DNA from: DATBJG01 sp963790545
GTDB lineage: Bacteria > Acidobacteriota > Vicinamibacteria > Vicinamibacterales > JAMQPK01
Length of the DNA: 24,017 nucleotides
Direction of reading: 5' to 3'
Assembly (NCBI GenBank): GCA_963790545.1
Contig: CAWBPA010000004.1
Span: 1-24,017, forward strand
Of this stretch, positions 12,955 through 21,370 are shown piece after piece. The first letter of the stretch is position 1; every line of letters starts with the position of its first letter. The notes below the pieces were generated by a model that was not told the origin of the DNA, did no database searches, and was given only the letters and a program-made list of their open reading frames with translations. The position numbers were made by a program, and so were the translations under genes.

Positions 12955-14628
12955 TTACTGGAGCCGGACGACCATGGCGGCGCGCCGGTTGAGACGACGC
13001 GTTTCTTCGCGGGTGTTGTCGTGCTTGGGGCGTTCTTCCCCGTAGCTGACCGTGCGGAGGCGGTCGGCCCCCACCCCGCGGCTGCTCAGGTAATCCCGCA
13101 CCGCCGACGCCCGGCGGTCCCCCAGCGCGATGTTGTATTCGGCCGTCCCGATGTTGCAGGTGTGGCCTTCGATTTCCAGCCGCAGCGCCGGGTCCTGTTT
13201 CAGGGCGGCGATGGCTTCGTCGAGCACGCGCGTCGCATCCGGCCGCAGCGTGTAGCGGTCGAAGTCGAAGTGCACGTCCTCGAACATGTAGGTCCGCGCC
13301 GCCGGCCGCACCACCTGAATCGTGATCGTATCGGTCGCCGTCCGGTTGTCGCTCGGGCACACCACGGTGACCGTCACCGGGACCGCCCCTTCCTGGGCCG
13401 GCGCCGTCCAGACCGACTGCTGCTGCGTCGGCGTCGCAAACGTCCCCGTCGGGGCCGTCCAGCGATAGGTCACCGCGCACTTGATCGAGCTCTGCGCCGT
13501 GGCCGTCACCGTCGACGTCCGCCCGACTTCCACCGTGCACGGATTGCACTGCGCCTTCACCGACAGGTCGTGGCCGGGCGCGGCCGGGGGCGGTGCGGGC
13601 GGGGGCGGCGCCGGAGGGGGTGGGGGCACATAAATCCGCACCCCGGGGTGATACCCCAGTCGCGCCTGGAACCCCAGACTGTCCCCGCCCACGCTCCCGG
13701 CATTGCCCTGGAAGTCCTCGCGGCCGCTCATGAACGCCCACCCCAGCCCCGCGCCGGCAAAGAAGCCGTTGCGCGCCTGCCACGTGATGCCAATCGACGC
13801 ATCCGCCGTGCTCGAGTTGAAGCTGATCGGCGGCATCCCCACAAACGGCGCCCCCGTCAGCTGGTCGTCGAACATCACCTCGCCCCGCAGCTCGGCCTGC
13901 AGCCGCAGCGCGCGCCGCGACGGGAACCCAAACCCGATCCCCCACGTGAAGCTATCGGAAATCTCGACCTCGTCGGGCGCTCCCCGGAACGCAAAGCCCG
14001 CATTGGCCGCAAACTCCACCCGCTGCTGGATGTCTTTGCTGAAAATGGCGTCAATGAGGAAATCCATCTTGCCCGTCCCGCCGCCGTCCGCGTCATCCTC
14101 GGTCGGGATCTTCAGCATCCCGCGGATCGCAAACGCGGCCGGGTCCTGCTCATACTCCGACAGCAGGTTGATTTTCGCCCCCAGATAGAACGACCCGAAC
14201 ACATTGCCCGTCCACCCTTCGTGCACGAACGGCACGTCCTGCACGAACCCGCCACTTCCCGGGTCCGACGTGAACAGCGGCCGCTTGTCGCGATCGATCC
14301 GGTTGATCAGGCGGACCGACCCGAAAATTTCCGCCCGGTCGCGCACCCCGACCCCGAACGTCAGCGGCCAGGTCGAAATGTCGCTGAACCCCTGCTCCCG
14401 GTCGTAATTCACCCGATACGCACTCACCGACCATCGGCCCGCGGGCAGAATCTCGCCCGTCGAGAGGAACCACAACCCCGTGTCACCATAGATCGTGGTC
14501 GTCGCCGGGCGCAGGCCCTCCGGAGCGCTTGTCTGAGCCGTAGCCTGCGGTTGGGAACCCTGGGCCCATACGGGCACTGCCGCACAGAGCGTCAGAACAC
14601 CGGCCGCCAAAACTCGGTTGAATGACAT
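12955..14628 (-). CDS. OmpA-family outer-membrane protein with beta-barrel and peptidoglycan-binding domain
   Basis: 557 residues. Signal peptide MSFNRVLAAGVLTLCAAVPVWAQ, then a long region of alternating hydrophobic/aromatic strands (~45-330) that fits an outer-membrane barrel. A proline hinge (VPPPPPAPPPPAPPPAAPGH) and an Ig-like segment with paired cysteines (CNPC...) follow. The C-terminus (~450-557) is an OmpA/Pal domain: FEDVHFDFDRYTLRPDATRV, LEIEGHTCNIGTAEYN, LGDRRASAVRDYL and NRRAAMVV, which would bind peptidoglycan. It probably anchors the outer membrane to the wall. ATG 14628 is chosen for the signal peptide and an upstream AAAGGG; the frame is open farther to 14706. Third codon positions are almost all C or G, more so than in neighbouring genes, which fits high expression. 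Confidence 0.88.
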   Translation of the reverse strand: MSFNRVLAAGVLTLCAAVPVWAQGSQPQATAQTSAPEGLRPATTTIYGDTGLWFLSTGEILPAGRWSVSAYRVNYDREQGFSDISTWPLTFGVGVRDRAEIFGSVRLINRIDRDKRPLFTSDPGSGGFVQDVPFVHEGWTGNVFGSFYLGAKINLLSEYEQDPAAFAIRGMLKIPTEDDADGGGTGKMDFLIDAIFSKDIQQRVEFAANAGFAFRGAPDEVEISDSFTWGIGFGFPSRRALRLQAELRGEVMFDDQLTGAPFVGMPPISFNSSTADASIGITWQARNGFFAGAGLGWAFMSGREDFQGNAGSVGGDSLGFQARLGYHPGVRIYVPPPPPAPPPPAPPPAAPGHDLSVKAQCNPCTVEVGRTSTVTATAQSSIKCAVTYRWTAPTGTFATPTQQQSVWTAPAQEGAVPVTVTVVCPSDNRTATDTITIQVVRPAARTYMFEDVHFDFDRYTLRPDATRVLDEAIAALKQDPALRLEIEGHTCNIGTAEYNIALGDRRASAVRDYLSSRGVGADRLRTVSYGEERPKHDNTREETRRLNRRAAMVVRLQ

Positions 14629-14903
14629 TGGTCGCCCTTTCTTCGAGTCGTCGGGCCACAGTACACCCGTATTGGCCGTTCGGCGGTGCACAACCCGTGC
14701 CGCCACATGTTTCTGTGCAGTTTTGTATACCTGGTATCACAAGCTCATCCTGATGAGAGGTTTTCGGGCGTCCTTGGCACGTTTGAGCTGGAAAAGCCGA
14801 GCGAAAACATGTATTCCCACTGTTCACGGCCCTCACGCTTTTTTGGACACACGACGGAACCTACGAAATTTCGTGACCCCTACGGCTGTTTAGGAAGGCG
14901 GAC
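14629..14903. other. 275-bp non-coding leader between M16 subunit and the ompA-like gene
   Basis: No gene is supported here. It is less GC-rich than its surroundings and includes a perfect 12-bp palindrome, ACGAAATTTCGT (14863-14874), and ATACCAGGTAT-type symmetry (around 14726-14740). It should hold the promoter of the ompA-like gene, but I find no convincing -35/-10 pair. A ribosome-site-like AAAGGG lies just before 14628. Confidence 0.4.
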
Positions 14904-16178
14904 TTACGCTCCGGGACGGTACGGGCCGGCCACGACCACCGCTGCGAAATCGGGCGACAGCGTGCTCGCCGCGGCATTCACCTGCTCCAGGCTGACGGCG
15001 TCGAGGAGTCCGGGTAGTCGAAGATCGTAATCCGCGCCGAGCCCGAAAAACTCGGCGGTCTGGAGAAACCGGGCGATGCCAGCGTTGGTTTCGAGCATCC
15101 TCGGCATCGATCCAATCAGGAAACGTTTGCAGTCGGCCACCTCCTCGGCCGTGATGCCCTCGATGGCCATTCTGGCAATCTCCTCATCGATTGACGCGAT
15201 CGTCCGTTCGACATTCGCGGGGTTGACACCGGCACGGACGGTCAGCGGGCTCTCGATGACGTTGCCGTCGAACGAACTGAAGACGTAGTACGCCATCCCC
15301 TGCCGTTCTCGAATGCTTTCGCCCAGCCGTCCTCCGAGCGCGTACTGCCCGAGCGCGTTGTTCATCAGCGTAAACGCGTCGTACCGGGGATCCGAACGGG
15401 CAATGGTCGTGAACCCGTATGCGATGTCAGCCTGTGACTTGTTCATCATGGTGATCACCGATTGACGGCGCTTGGCGCCGCTCGGCGGCGAGGCCAGCGT
15501 CACACGGTCGGGGGGAGCTGCACGCCAGTCGCCGAACACCTTTGCCGCTGCATCAACGGCTTCTGAGGATGTCACGTCACCAACGATCACGAGCGAGAGG
15601 ACGGACGGCGCGAATCGCTCTTCGTGGAATTTCCGCAGTGCCTGACGATCGATACGCTCGACCGTTTCGAGAGAGCCCTTGGATGGACGGCCGTACGGAT
15701 GGCCGTTCGGATAGAGAAGCGTGAACAGCCGTTCGACGGCGACGACAGCGGGATTGTCCTCGTCCTGTCGAATGGCCGTCATCACCTCGACTCGTCGTTT
15801 GTCTACCTCCTCGGAGGGGAACGAGGGCACAGTCACAATCTCTCCAACGGTCTGGAGAATGGGCACGAAGTCTTCGACCAGACACGTGCAGCTTACGATC
15901 TGCACGTGACGTGTCGTGTGAACCGAAACCGTGACTCCCCGGAAATCCAGATCGACCGCAATCTCCTCGGCCGATCGATTCGTGGTGCCTCGATCGATGA
16001 CCCGTGACAGGAAATGCGCCAGGCCCAACTGAGAGTCGGACTCGAAGATGCTGCCGGCCTGAATGGCGGCACTGATCGTGACCGCCGGCGTCGCATGCGA
16101 CTCCTTGGCGATAATCACGGCGCCATTGTCCAGCACCTGACGGGTGGGGGCGAGGCCGCGGTGTGTGACGATCGTCAT
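14904..16178 (-). CDS. M16 family peptidase-like protein, degenerate zinc site (partner subunit)
   Basis: 424 residues. It has the two-repeat M16 (insulinase/processing-peptidase) architecture, but the zinc motif HxxEH is replaced by AHFLSRV: His55 remains while the Glu and second His are Ser58 and Arg59. It therefore cannot bind zinc normally. The second half keeps GRLGESIRERQGMAYYVFSSF, the R/Y region used by non-catalytic subunits to help position substrate. Heterodimeric M16B peptidases pair an active and an inactive subunit, and the gene just upstream encodes the active type; they overlap as ATGA. No signal peptide is evident. Confidence 0.88.
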   Translation of the reverse strand: MTIVTHRGLAPTRQVLDNGAVIIAKESHATPAVTISAAIQAGSIFESDSQLGLAHFLSRVIDRGTTNRSAEEIAVDLDFRGVTVSVHTTRHVQIVSCTCLVEDFVPILQTVGEIVTVPSFPSEEVDKRRVEVMTAIRQDEDNPAVVAVERLFTLLYPNGHPYGRPSKGSLETVERIDRQALRKFHEERFAPSVLSLVIVGDVTSSEAVDAAAKVFGDWRAAPPDRVTLASPPSGAKRRQSVITMMNKSQADIAYGFTTIARSDPRYDAFTLMNNALGQYALGGRLGESIRERQGMAYYVFSSFDGNVIESPLTVRAGVNPANVERTIASIDEEIARMAIEGITAEEVADCKRFLIGSMPRMLETNAGIARFLQTAEFFGLGADYDLRLPGLLDAVSLEQVNAAASTLSPDFAAVVVAGPYRPGA

Positions 16179-17497
16179 GAGCGGTCGGCCGGCGGCGTGG
16201 GTTCGAACCAGCCCACGGTTCGGTTGGAGCTCTCGAAGTACCGACCCGCGACGCGGGCCACGTCCTCGAGCGTGACGGCATTGATTCGCGCCAGGAGCGT
16301 CTGACAGTCCTCGAAACTGGCAATCGTCTCGAAGTAACCGAGCTGATGGGCCATGGACGTCACGCTCTCGTCATCGAACACCAGGCGTGCGCGCAGTTGA
16401 TTCGCGGCCTTCCGAAGCTCGGGTTCTGTAACGCCGTTGCACCTGACTTCGTCGATGACTTCGAGCGCCGCCGCCTCAACCGCCGCAGGGGTCGCACTCT
16501 CGGTGACAGTCATGGACACTGCGTAAAGGAAAGGGTGCTCGGTCGGCACGATTGAGCCGGACACTGATGACGCGAGCCCTCTTTCGACCAGCGCACGGTA
16601 GAGTCGAGCGCTGCGCTGCGGAGACGGGTTCCGGAAACTGGCCCACAGGTTGACTCCCTTCGCTCCTGTCAGCACCGCATCGAGCAGCAGCATCGGAAAG
16701 AAATCGTCATTGGCGAAGGCGGGGGCGCGGTACGCAAGTTTCACGTACGCCGTCGTACCCTCCCGCCGAATCGTGACGCGATGCTCTGCCAGCTGATCCG
16801 GCTCCTGAAGCATCAACCGGGTCGGCACTTCGCCAGGGGCAAGTCCTCCGAATCGACTTTCGACGGTCCGCAACGCGTCGTCTGTGTCCACATCACCAAC
16901 GATCACCAATGTCGCGTTCGTGGGGACGTAGTACCGGCGGTAGTGGTGGTAGAGCTGATCGCGGGTCATCGTACGGAGGTCGTTCACCCAACCGATCGTC
17001 GGATTTCGATAGGGATGCACCTTGAAGGCGGCCGCCGTTACTTCGATATCGAGCAACTGATCAGGATCGTTTTCCCCACCCTGGAGCTCAGAAATGATGA
17101 TCGTGCGTTCTGCCTCGCAGTCGTCTGGATCGTACAAACAGTTGGCCATGCGCTCCGCTTCGATGAAGAGCATTCGATCGAGCGCATCCCGTGAGGCCGT
17201 CTCGAGGTAGGTCGTCTGGTCGATCCACGTGTATCCATTCCAGCTTCCGCCGAACCGTTCGATGATCCCTTTCACCTGATCTCGGGGGATATTCGTGGTC
17301 CCACGGAAGTTCATGTGTTCGACCCAATGCGAGACACCAGTCTGGCCGGGCAGCTCGTCTTTCGAGCCTACCTTGTACCAGCACCAGACAGACGCAAGGG
17401 GTGCCGTGTGCACTTCCTGCACGAGGACCTTCAATCCGTTATCCAGATGCGTGGCCCTGATCGTCGGTGAATCAGTCGGGTGCGGCACATGACGCAT
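16175..17497 (-). CDS. M16 family zinc peptidase, catalytic subunit
   Basis: 440 residues. A pitrilysin/MPP-like zinc metallopeptidase with inverted zinc motif SHWVEHMNFRGT (His57, Glu60, His61) and the distal ligand Glu137 in ERTIIISELQGG, 75 residues on, as expected for the family. YVPTNATLVIVGDVD and YVKLAYRAPAF are typical of the two homologous domains. It presumably degrades or processes peptides in a clam-shell chamber formed with the degenerate subunit encoded next. No signal peptide is obvious, so cytoplasmic or non-classically localised. ATG 17497 sits 8 bases after a perfect TATAAT, so the transcript is probably leaderless or nearly so. Confidence 0.92.
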   Translation of the reverse strand: MRHVPHPTDSPTIRATHLDNGLKVLVQEVHTAPLASVWCWYKVGSKDELPGQTGVSHWVEHMNFRGTTNIPRDQVKGIIERFGGSWNGYTWIDQTTYLETASRDALDRMLFIEAERMANCLYDPDDCEAERTIIISELQGGENDPDQLLDIEVTAAAFKVHPYRNPTIGWVNDLRTMTRDQLYHHYRRYYVPTNATLVIVGDVDTDDALRTVESRFGGLAPGEVPTRLMLQEPDQLAEHRVTIRREGTTAYVKLAYRAPAFANDDFFPMLLLDAVLTGAKGVNLWASFRNPSPQRSARLYRALVERGLASSVSGSIVPTEHPFLYAVSMTVTESATPAAVEAAALEVIDEVRCNGVTEPELRKAANQLRARLVFDDESVTSMAHQLGYFETIASFEDCQTLLARINAVTLEDVARVAGRYFESSNRTVGWFEPTPPADRS

Positions 17498-17505
17498 GTT
17501 TGTCC

Positions 17506-17511
17506 ATTATA
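17506..17511 (-). promoter_or_regulatory. -10 element of the M16 pair, near-leaderless
   Basis: On the minus strand TATAAT (17511-17506) is followed after 8 bases by the ATG at 17497. There is no Shine-Dalgarno sequence in between and no good -35. Geometry resembles the aspA, moaE and fdhE starts. Confidence 0.55.
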
Positions 17512-17654
17512 CAAGTCGCGTTGCGGCGCTCCGGTGACACTGCCAGCGTGATCGAGCGAAACTACAGGCAATAATGCGCAAAAAAACCTGGCGAGGAGTT
17601 TGCACTCGCAATGGAGATGTAATTATCGGAACGACCTGGGAACTCATTCTCGAC

Positions 17655-17660
17655 AGGAGG
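17655..17660 (+). promoter_or_regulatory. strong ribosome binding site that fixes the lectin-like gene's start
   Basis: AGGAGG with a 9-base spacer to ATG 17670. It is the strongest Shine-Dalgarno match in the window and shows that translation begins in a different frame from the mature protein. Confidence 0.75.
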
Positions 17661-17669
17661 AATAGCGAT

Positions 17670-18477
17670 ATGACAAAGCGGACCTGGTTTGCAGCCGTCT
17701 GCGTGATTGGGCTCGCTCTCGACGGCGGTCGCCAGCGCGGGGCAGCCGGCCACGCTCGTGTTGCGATCTGGCGAACGCATCGGCGGCGAACTCGTCGACA
17801 TGGGAGCGGACTTCACCTTCGCCGTCAACGGTCAAAACCGCAGATATCCGATCAATGAGGTCGCTCTCATTGATTTCGTGAGCGGCGGACAAGGGCTTCC
17901 CGCCACCGAGCTCGCGGCGGTTCCCGCATCTGGTCACCTCGTGATTTTGAGGAATGGCGAGGTCTTCACGGGAAGACTGATGGATGTGGCAGGACAGCCA
18001 ATGCAGATGGTGTTCAGCACGGCAAACGGTGAGCGCCGCATCGAGGCGTCAAACATGGGGCGCGTCTATCTCGCGCGTCCGGATAGCGCGGGTGGCAGCG
18101 CGGCCACATTGCCGGCTCCCGGAGGGCCACAGCGGACCGTCAATGTGCCTGGCAACGTGCAATGGGTCGACTCCGGCTTCAACGTCCGGCAGGGTGAAAC
18201 CATTCACTTCTCGAGCTCGGGTCAGATCCAGTTCAGCCAGAACCCCGAGCACAAAGCTTCGCCCGCGGGTTCGGTGACGGGTGTGATGGAACCGCGCGCA
18301 CCTGTTCCATCGGTGTTGGCCGGCGCGCTGATCGGCCGTATCGGGTCGGGTCGAGCCTTCGCGATTGGAGACCAGACCTCGATTGCGATGCCTCAGTCGG
18401 GTCGGTTGATGCTCGGCGGGAACGATGGGAATGTGCGGGACAATTCGGGTGTGTTCGTCGTGACCCTCTCACGATGA
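17670..18477 (+). CDS. exported protein with PA-IL (LecA)-like C-terminal domain, frame broken in the signal peptide
   Basis: About 268 residues after repair. From ATG 17670 the frame gives a signal-peptide start, MTKRTWFAAVCVIGLAL, then goes astray. The mature protein (STAVASAGQPATLVLRSGER onward) is in the +1 frame. Loss of two bases in the CTCTC run at ~17713-17720, or one extra base, explains it; the repaired signal peptide ends AVASA. Two similar ~45-residue Sm-like beta repeats follow (LVLRSGERIGGELVDM and LVILRNGEVFTGRLMDV). The last ~110 residues (VPGNVQWVDSGFNVRQGETIHF, SVLAGALIGRIGSGRAFAIGD, GRLMLGGNDGNVRDNSG) resemble the calcium-dependent galactose-binding PA-IL family. Sugar binding is therefore possible but unproven. 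A strong terminator follows, so it is probably monocistronic. Confidence 0.8.
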
Positions 18478-18500
18478 GCGTAGGTCACCGGGTGTGGAAG

Positions 18501-18534
18501 AACCCCGCCAGCTTCCGGCTGGCGGGGTTTTTTT
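18501..18534 (+). terminator. rho-independent terminator after the lectin-like gene
   Basis: AACCCCGCCAGC (18501-18512) and GCTGGCGGGGTT (18518-18529) form a perfect 12-bp stem around a 5-base loop, followed by a T-run to 18534. It begins 24 bases after the lectin-like gene's stop and is the only classic intrinsic terminator in the window. Confidence 0.93.
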
Positions 18535-18537
18535 GTG

Positions 18538-18543
18538 TACAAT
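18538..18543 (+). promoter_or_regulatory. possible -10 element of ileS
   Basis: TACAAT directly follows the terminator and lies 18 bases before the ileS ATG. No -35 is recognisable, because the upstream bases are the terminator stem. Predicted leader about 12 nt without a clear Shine-Dalgarno site. Confidence 0.35.
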
Positions 18544-18561
18544 TGCGTGTTCTAACCTGAC

Positions 18562-21363
18562 ATGGCCGACTGGAAGGACACGCTCAACCTGCCTCGTGGC
18601 GACTTCCCCATGAAGGCGAACCTGCCGACGACCGAGCCCAAGACGCTAGAACGGTGGCGAGCTATGGATCTGTACGGCAGGATTCAGGCACGCCGGCGAG
18701 GACTCGACAAGTTCGTGCTTCACGACGGCCCGCCGTACGCCAACGGCAACATTCACATGGGTACGGCGCTCAACAAAATCCTGAAGGATTTTGTCGTCAA
18801 ATCGCGCTCGATGGCAGGATACGACACGCCGTACGAGCCCGGATACGACTGCCACGGTCTCCCGATCGAACTACAGGTGGACCGCGAGCTCGGCCCTAGG
18901 AAGCGCGAGATTTCGGTTGCAGATTTCTGCCGGGCCTGTCGGGAGTACGCCGCCAGATACGTGGGTGCCATGACCGAGCAATTTCAACGGCTCGGGATTC
19001 TCGGGAACTGGGACGACCCCTACCTGACGATGGACTTCCGATACCAGGCCGCTATCGTGCGTGCCCTCGGGAAGTTCGTCGAACAGAGTTTGGTCTACAA
19101 AGGCAAGAAGCCGGTTCATTGGTGCATCCACTGCCGTACGGCCCTTGCCGAAGCCGAAGTGGAGTACGAGGACCACACGTCGCCATCGATCTATGTCGAG
19201 TTTCCGCTCGCGTCGGAAAGTGCCGGAGAGCTGGGGGCGCGCGTGCCAGAACTGGCCGGTCGCCCGGTTTCGGTCCTCATCTGGACGACGACGCCCTGGA
19301 CCATTCCGTCGAACCTGGCGATTGCATTCCACCCCGACTACGACTACGCCGCCTATCACGTCGATGGCCGTGCTGTGATTGTCGCCGAGGCCCTGTCGGC
19401 CAGCGTGGCACAGGCTGTCGGCAAGGAGTTCGGTGCGCCCATCGCGCGCATGAAGGGAGCGGAGCTCGAGCGCATTCGCTTCGAGCATCCCCTGTACGCG
19501 CGTGTGTCGCTTGGCGTGCTGGGCGATTACGTCACGCTCGAAAGCGGAACGGGCGCGGTGCACACTGCTCCGGGGCATGGTGCAGACGACTTTCGCACGG
19601 GACTGACCTACGGACTGGAGATTTACGCTCCAGTCGGCCCGGCGGGACAGTTTCTCGATACGGTCGAGCTCTTTGGGGGGATGCGCGTTTTCGACGCCAA
19701 CCCGAAAGTCCAGGAAGCGCTGGCCGCCCGCGGCCGGCTCTGGCGCGCCACGACCGTTTCGCACCAGTATCCCCACTGCTGGCGCTGTCACAACCCGGTG
19801 ATTTTCCTCGCCACGTCACAGTGGTTCATCGGCATGGACCGACCAATACGCGACGACCGCACGCTTCGAGACGCCGCGCTCGACAACGTCGACCAGCATG
19901 TCGAGTGGATCCCCGCATGGGGTCATGATCGGATCCACAACATGCTCGCCACCCGACCCGATTGGTGCATTTCCCGTCAGCGGGTCTGGGGAGTGCCGAT
20001 TCCGGCCGTGGACTGCACCAACTGCGGCGAAGCCATTCTGACCACGGGGCTGATAGAAAAGGCCGCGAACGTGTTCGAAAACCACGGCGCCGATGCATGG
20101 TACGAACGACCCACGGAGGAATTCGTGCCGGCAGGGCTGACGTGCCCGGCCTGCGGAGGGAGCGCGTTCGAGCGCGAGATGAACATTCTCGACGTGTGGT
20201 TCGATTCCGGATCGAGCCACGAAGCGGTGCTGTCGGTGCGTCCTGACCTGACATGGCCGGCGGACATCTACCTGGAGGGTAGCGACCAACATCGTGGATG
20301 GTTTCAGAGCTCGCTGCTGGTCGGTCTTGGAACGCGGGGGCGCGCGCCGTATCGCCAGGTGCTCACGCACGGATTCATCGTTGCCGAAGACGGGCGGAAG
20401 ATGTCGAAGTCGCTCGGCAATTCGATCGAGCCACAGGAGATCATCAAACAGAGTGGTGCCGACATCCTGCGCTTATGGGTCGCCATGAGCGACTGCACAC
20501 AGGAAGTGCGTCTCAGTCGGGAGATTCTGGCGCGGGCAGTCGAGGCCTATAGAAAAATCCGGAATACGCTGCGCTACCTGTCGATGAACCTGTACGACTT
20601 CAACCCGGCGGTCGATCGGGTGGCGCCCGAACAGCTTGCCGAGGTCGATCGATACATCCTGGCCCGGTATGCCGAGCAGGCGCAGCGGGTTCTCCTCGCC
20701 TACCGGAAGTACGACTATCCCACGATCTTCCAGGTCCTCAATGGATTCATGACGGTCGACCTGAGCGCGTTCTATGCGGATGTGTCCAAGGATTGTCTGT
20801 ACACGTTCGCACCTCGCTCGAGGGAACGGCGCTCGGCGCAAACGGCTATGTACATCATGGCTGACGGTCTCACGCGTCTCATCGCACCAATCCTGGCGTT
20901 CACGGCTGACGAGCTGTGGCAGTTCCTGCCGAGCGAACGCGAAGAGTCAGTGCACATCGGCCTGTTTCCGCACATGACGGATCTCGCCGGCCTGACGGAT
21001 CAGTCGCTGCTCGCGAGGTGGGGCCGCTTGATTTCTATCCGAGATCAGGTATTGGCCGCCATAGAGCCGCGTCGGAAGGACAAGACGATTGGCAGCTCGC
21101 TCGAGGCCAAGGTGACTCTGACGGCCTCCAACGAGGATTTGGCTTTGCTGGAACGCTACCGAGCCGATCTCGCGATGTTGTTCATCGTGTCGCAGGTTTC
21201 ACTCGAACTGGGCGACGGCCCCCTGACCGTCACGGTCACGGCAGCCGACGGGCTCAAGTGTGAGCGATGCTGGCGGATCGTCCCGAATGTATCATCCGAT
21301 CCCGAGCGCGGAGGGATCTGCAATCGGTGTGCGGACGCGCTGGCGGAGCCGGTCAGCTCGTGA
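18562..21363 (+). CDS. ileS: isoleucyl-tRNA synthetase
   Basis: 933 residues, the bacterial length. It charges tRNA-Ile and edits valine. The class I signatures are present: the HIGH-equivalent HMGT (65-68) in PPYANGNIHMGTALNKILKDF and KMSKS (613-617) in DGRKMSKSLGN. The CP1 editing domain includes SVLIWTTTPWTIPSNLAI and a GTGAVHTAPGHGADDF block. The C-terminal zinc finger has C900, C903, C920 and C923 (CERCW...CNRC), as in the E. coli-type enzyme. The last codons precede lspA by 7 bases, so ileS, lspA and lgt probably form one operon; ileS-lspA linkage is common in bacteria. Confidence 0.98.
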   Translation: MADWKDTLNLPRGDFPMKANLPTTEPKTLERWRAMDLYGRIQARRRGLDKFVLHDGPPYANGNIHMGTALNKILKDFVVKSRSMAGYDTPYEPGYDCHGLPIELQVDRELGPRKREISVADFCRACREYAARYVGAMTEQFQRLGILGNWDDPYLTMDFRYQAAIVRALGKFVEQSLVYKGKKPVHWCIHCRTALAEAEVEYEDHTSPSIYVEFPLASESAGELGARVPELAGRPVSVLIWTTTPWTIPSNLAIAFHPDYDYAAYHVDGRAVIVAEALSASVAQAVGKEFGAPIARMKGAELERIRFEHPLYARVSLGVLGDYVTLESGTGAVHTAPGHGADDFRTGLTYGLEIYAPVGPAGQFLDTVELFGGMRVFDANPKVQEALAARGRLWRATTVSHQYPHCWRCHNPVIFLATSQWFIGMDRPIRDDRTLRDAALDNVDQHVEWIPAWGHDRIHNMLATRPDWCISRQRVWGVPIPAVDCTNCGEAILTTGLIEKAANVFENHGADAWYERPTEEFVPAGLTCPACGGSAFEREMNILDVWFDSGSSHEAVLSVRPDLTWPADIYLEGSDQHRGWFQSSLLVGLGTRGRAPYRQVLTHGFIVAEDGRKMSKSLGNSIEPQEIIKQSGADILRLWVAMSDCTQEVRLSREILARAVEAYRKIRNTLRYLSMNLYDFNPAVDRVAPEQLAEVDRYILARYAEQAQRVLLAYRKYDYPTIFQVLNGFMTVDLSAFYADVSKDCLYTFAPRSRERRSAQTAMYIMADGLTRLIAPILAFTADELWQFLPSEREESVHIGLFPHMTDLAGLTDQSLLARWGRLISIRDQVLAAIEPRRKDKTIGSSLEAKVTLTASNEDLALLERYRADLAMLFIVSQVSLELGDGPLTVTVTAADGLKCERCWRIVPNVSSDPERGGICNRCADALAEPVSS

Positions 21364-21370
21364 GGATCTG

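Noticed and set aside
12877..14625. 582-codon open frame on the plus strand opposite the OmpA-like gene
   Set aside because: Arg/Pro/His-rich with no family features; it is a by-product of the extreme C/G third-position bias of the real gene on the other strand.
14863..14874. Palindrome ACGAAATTTCGT as a defined operator or terminator
   Set aside because: Perfect symmetry but no T-run, no known regulator match and only one copy; left as a descriptive note.
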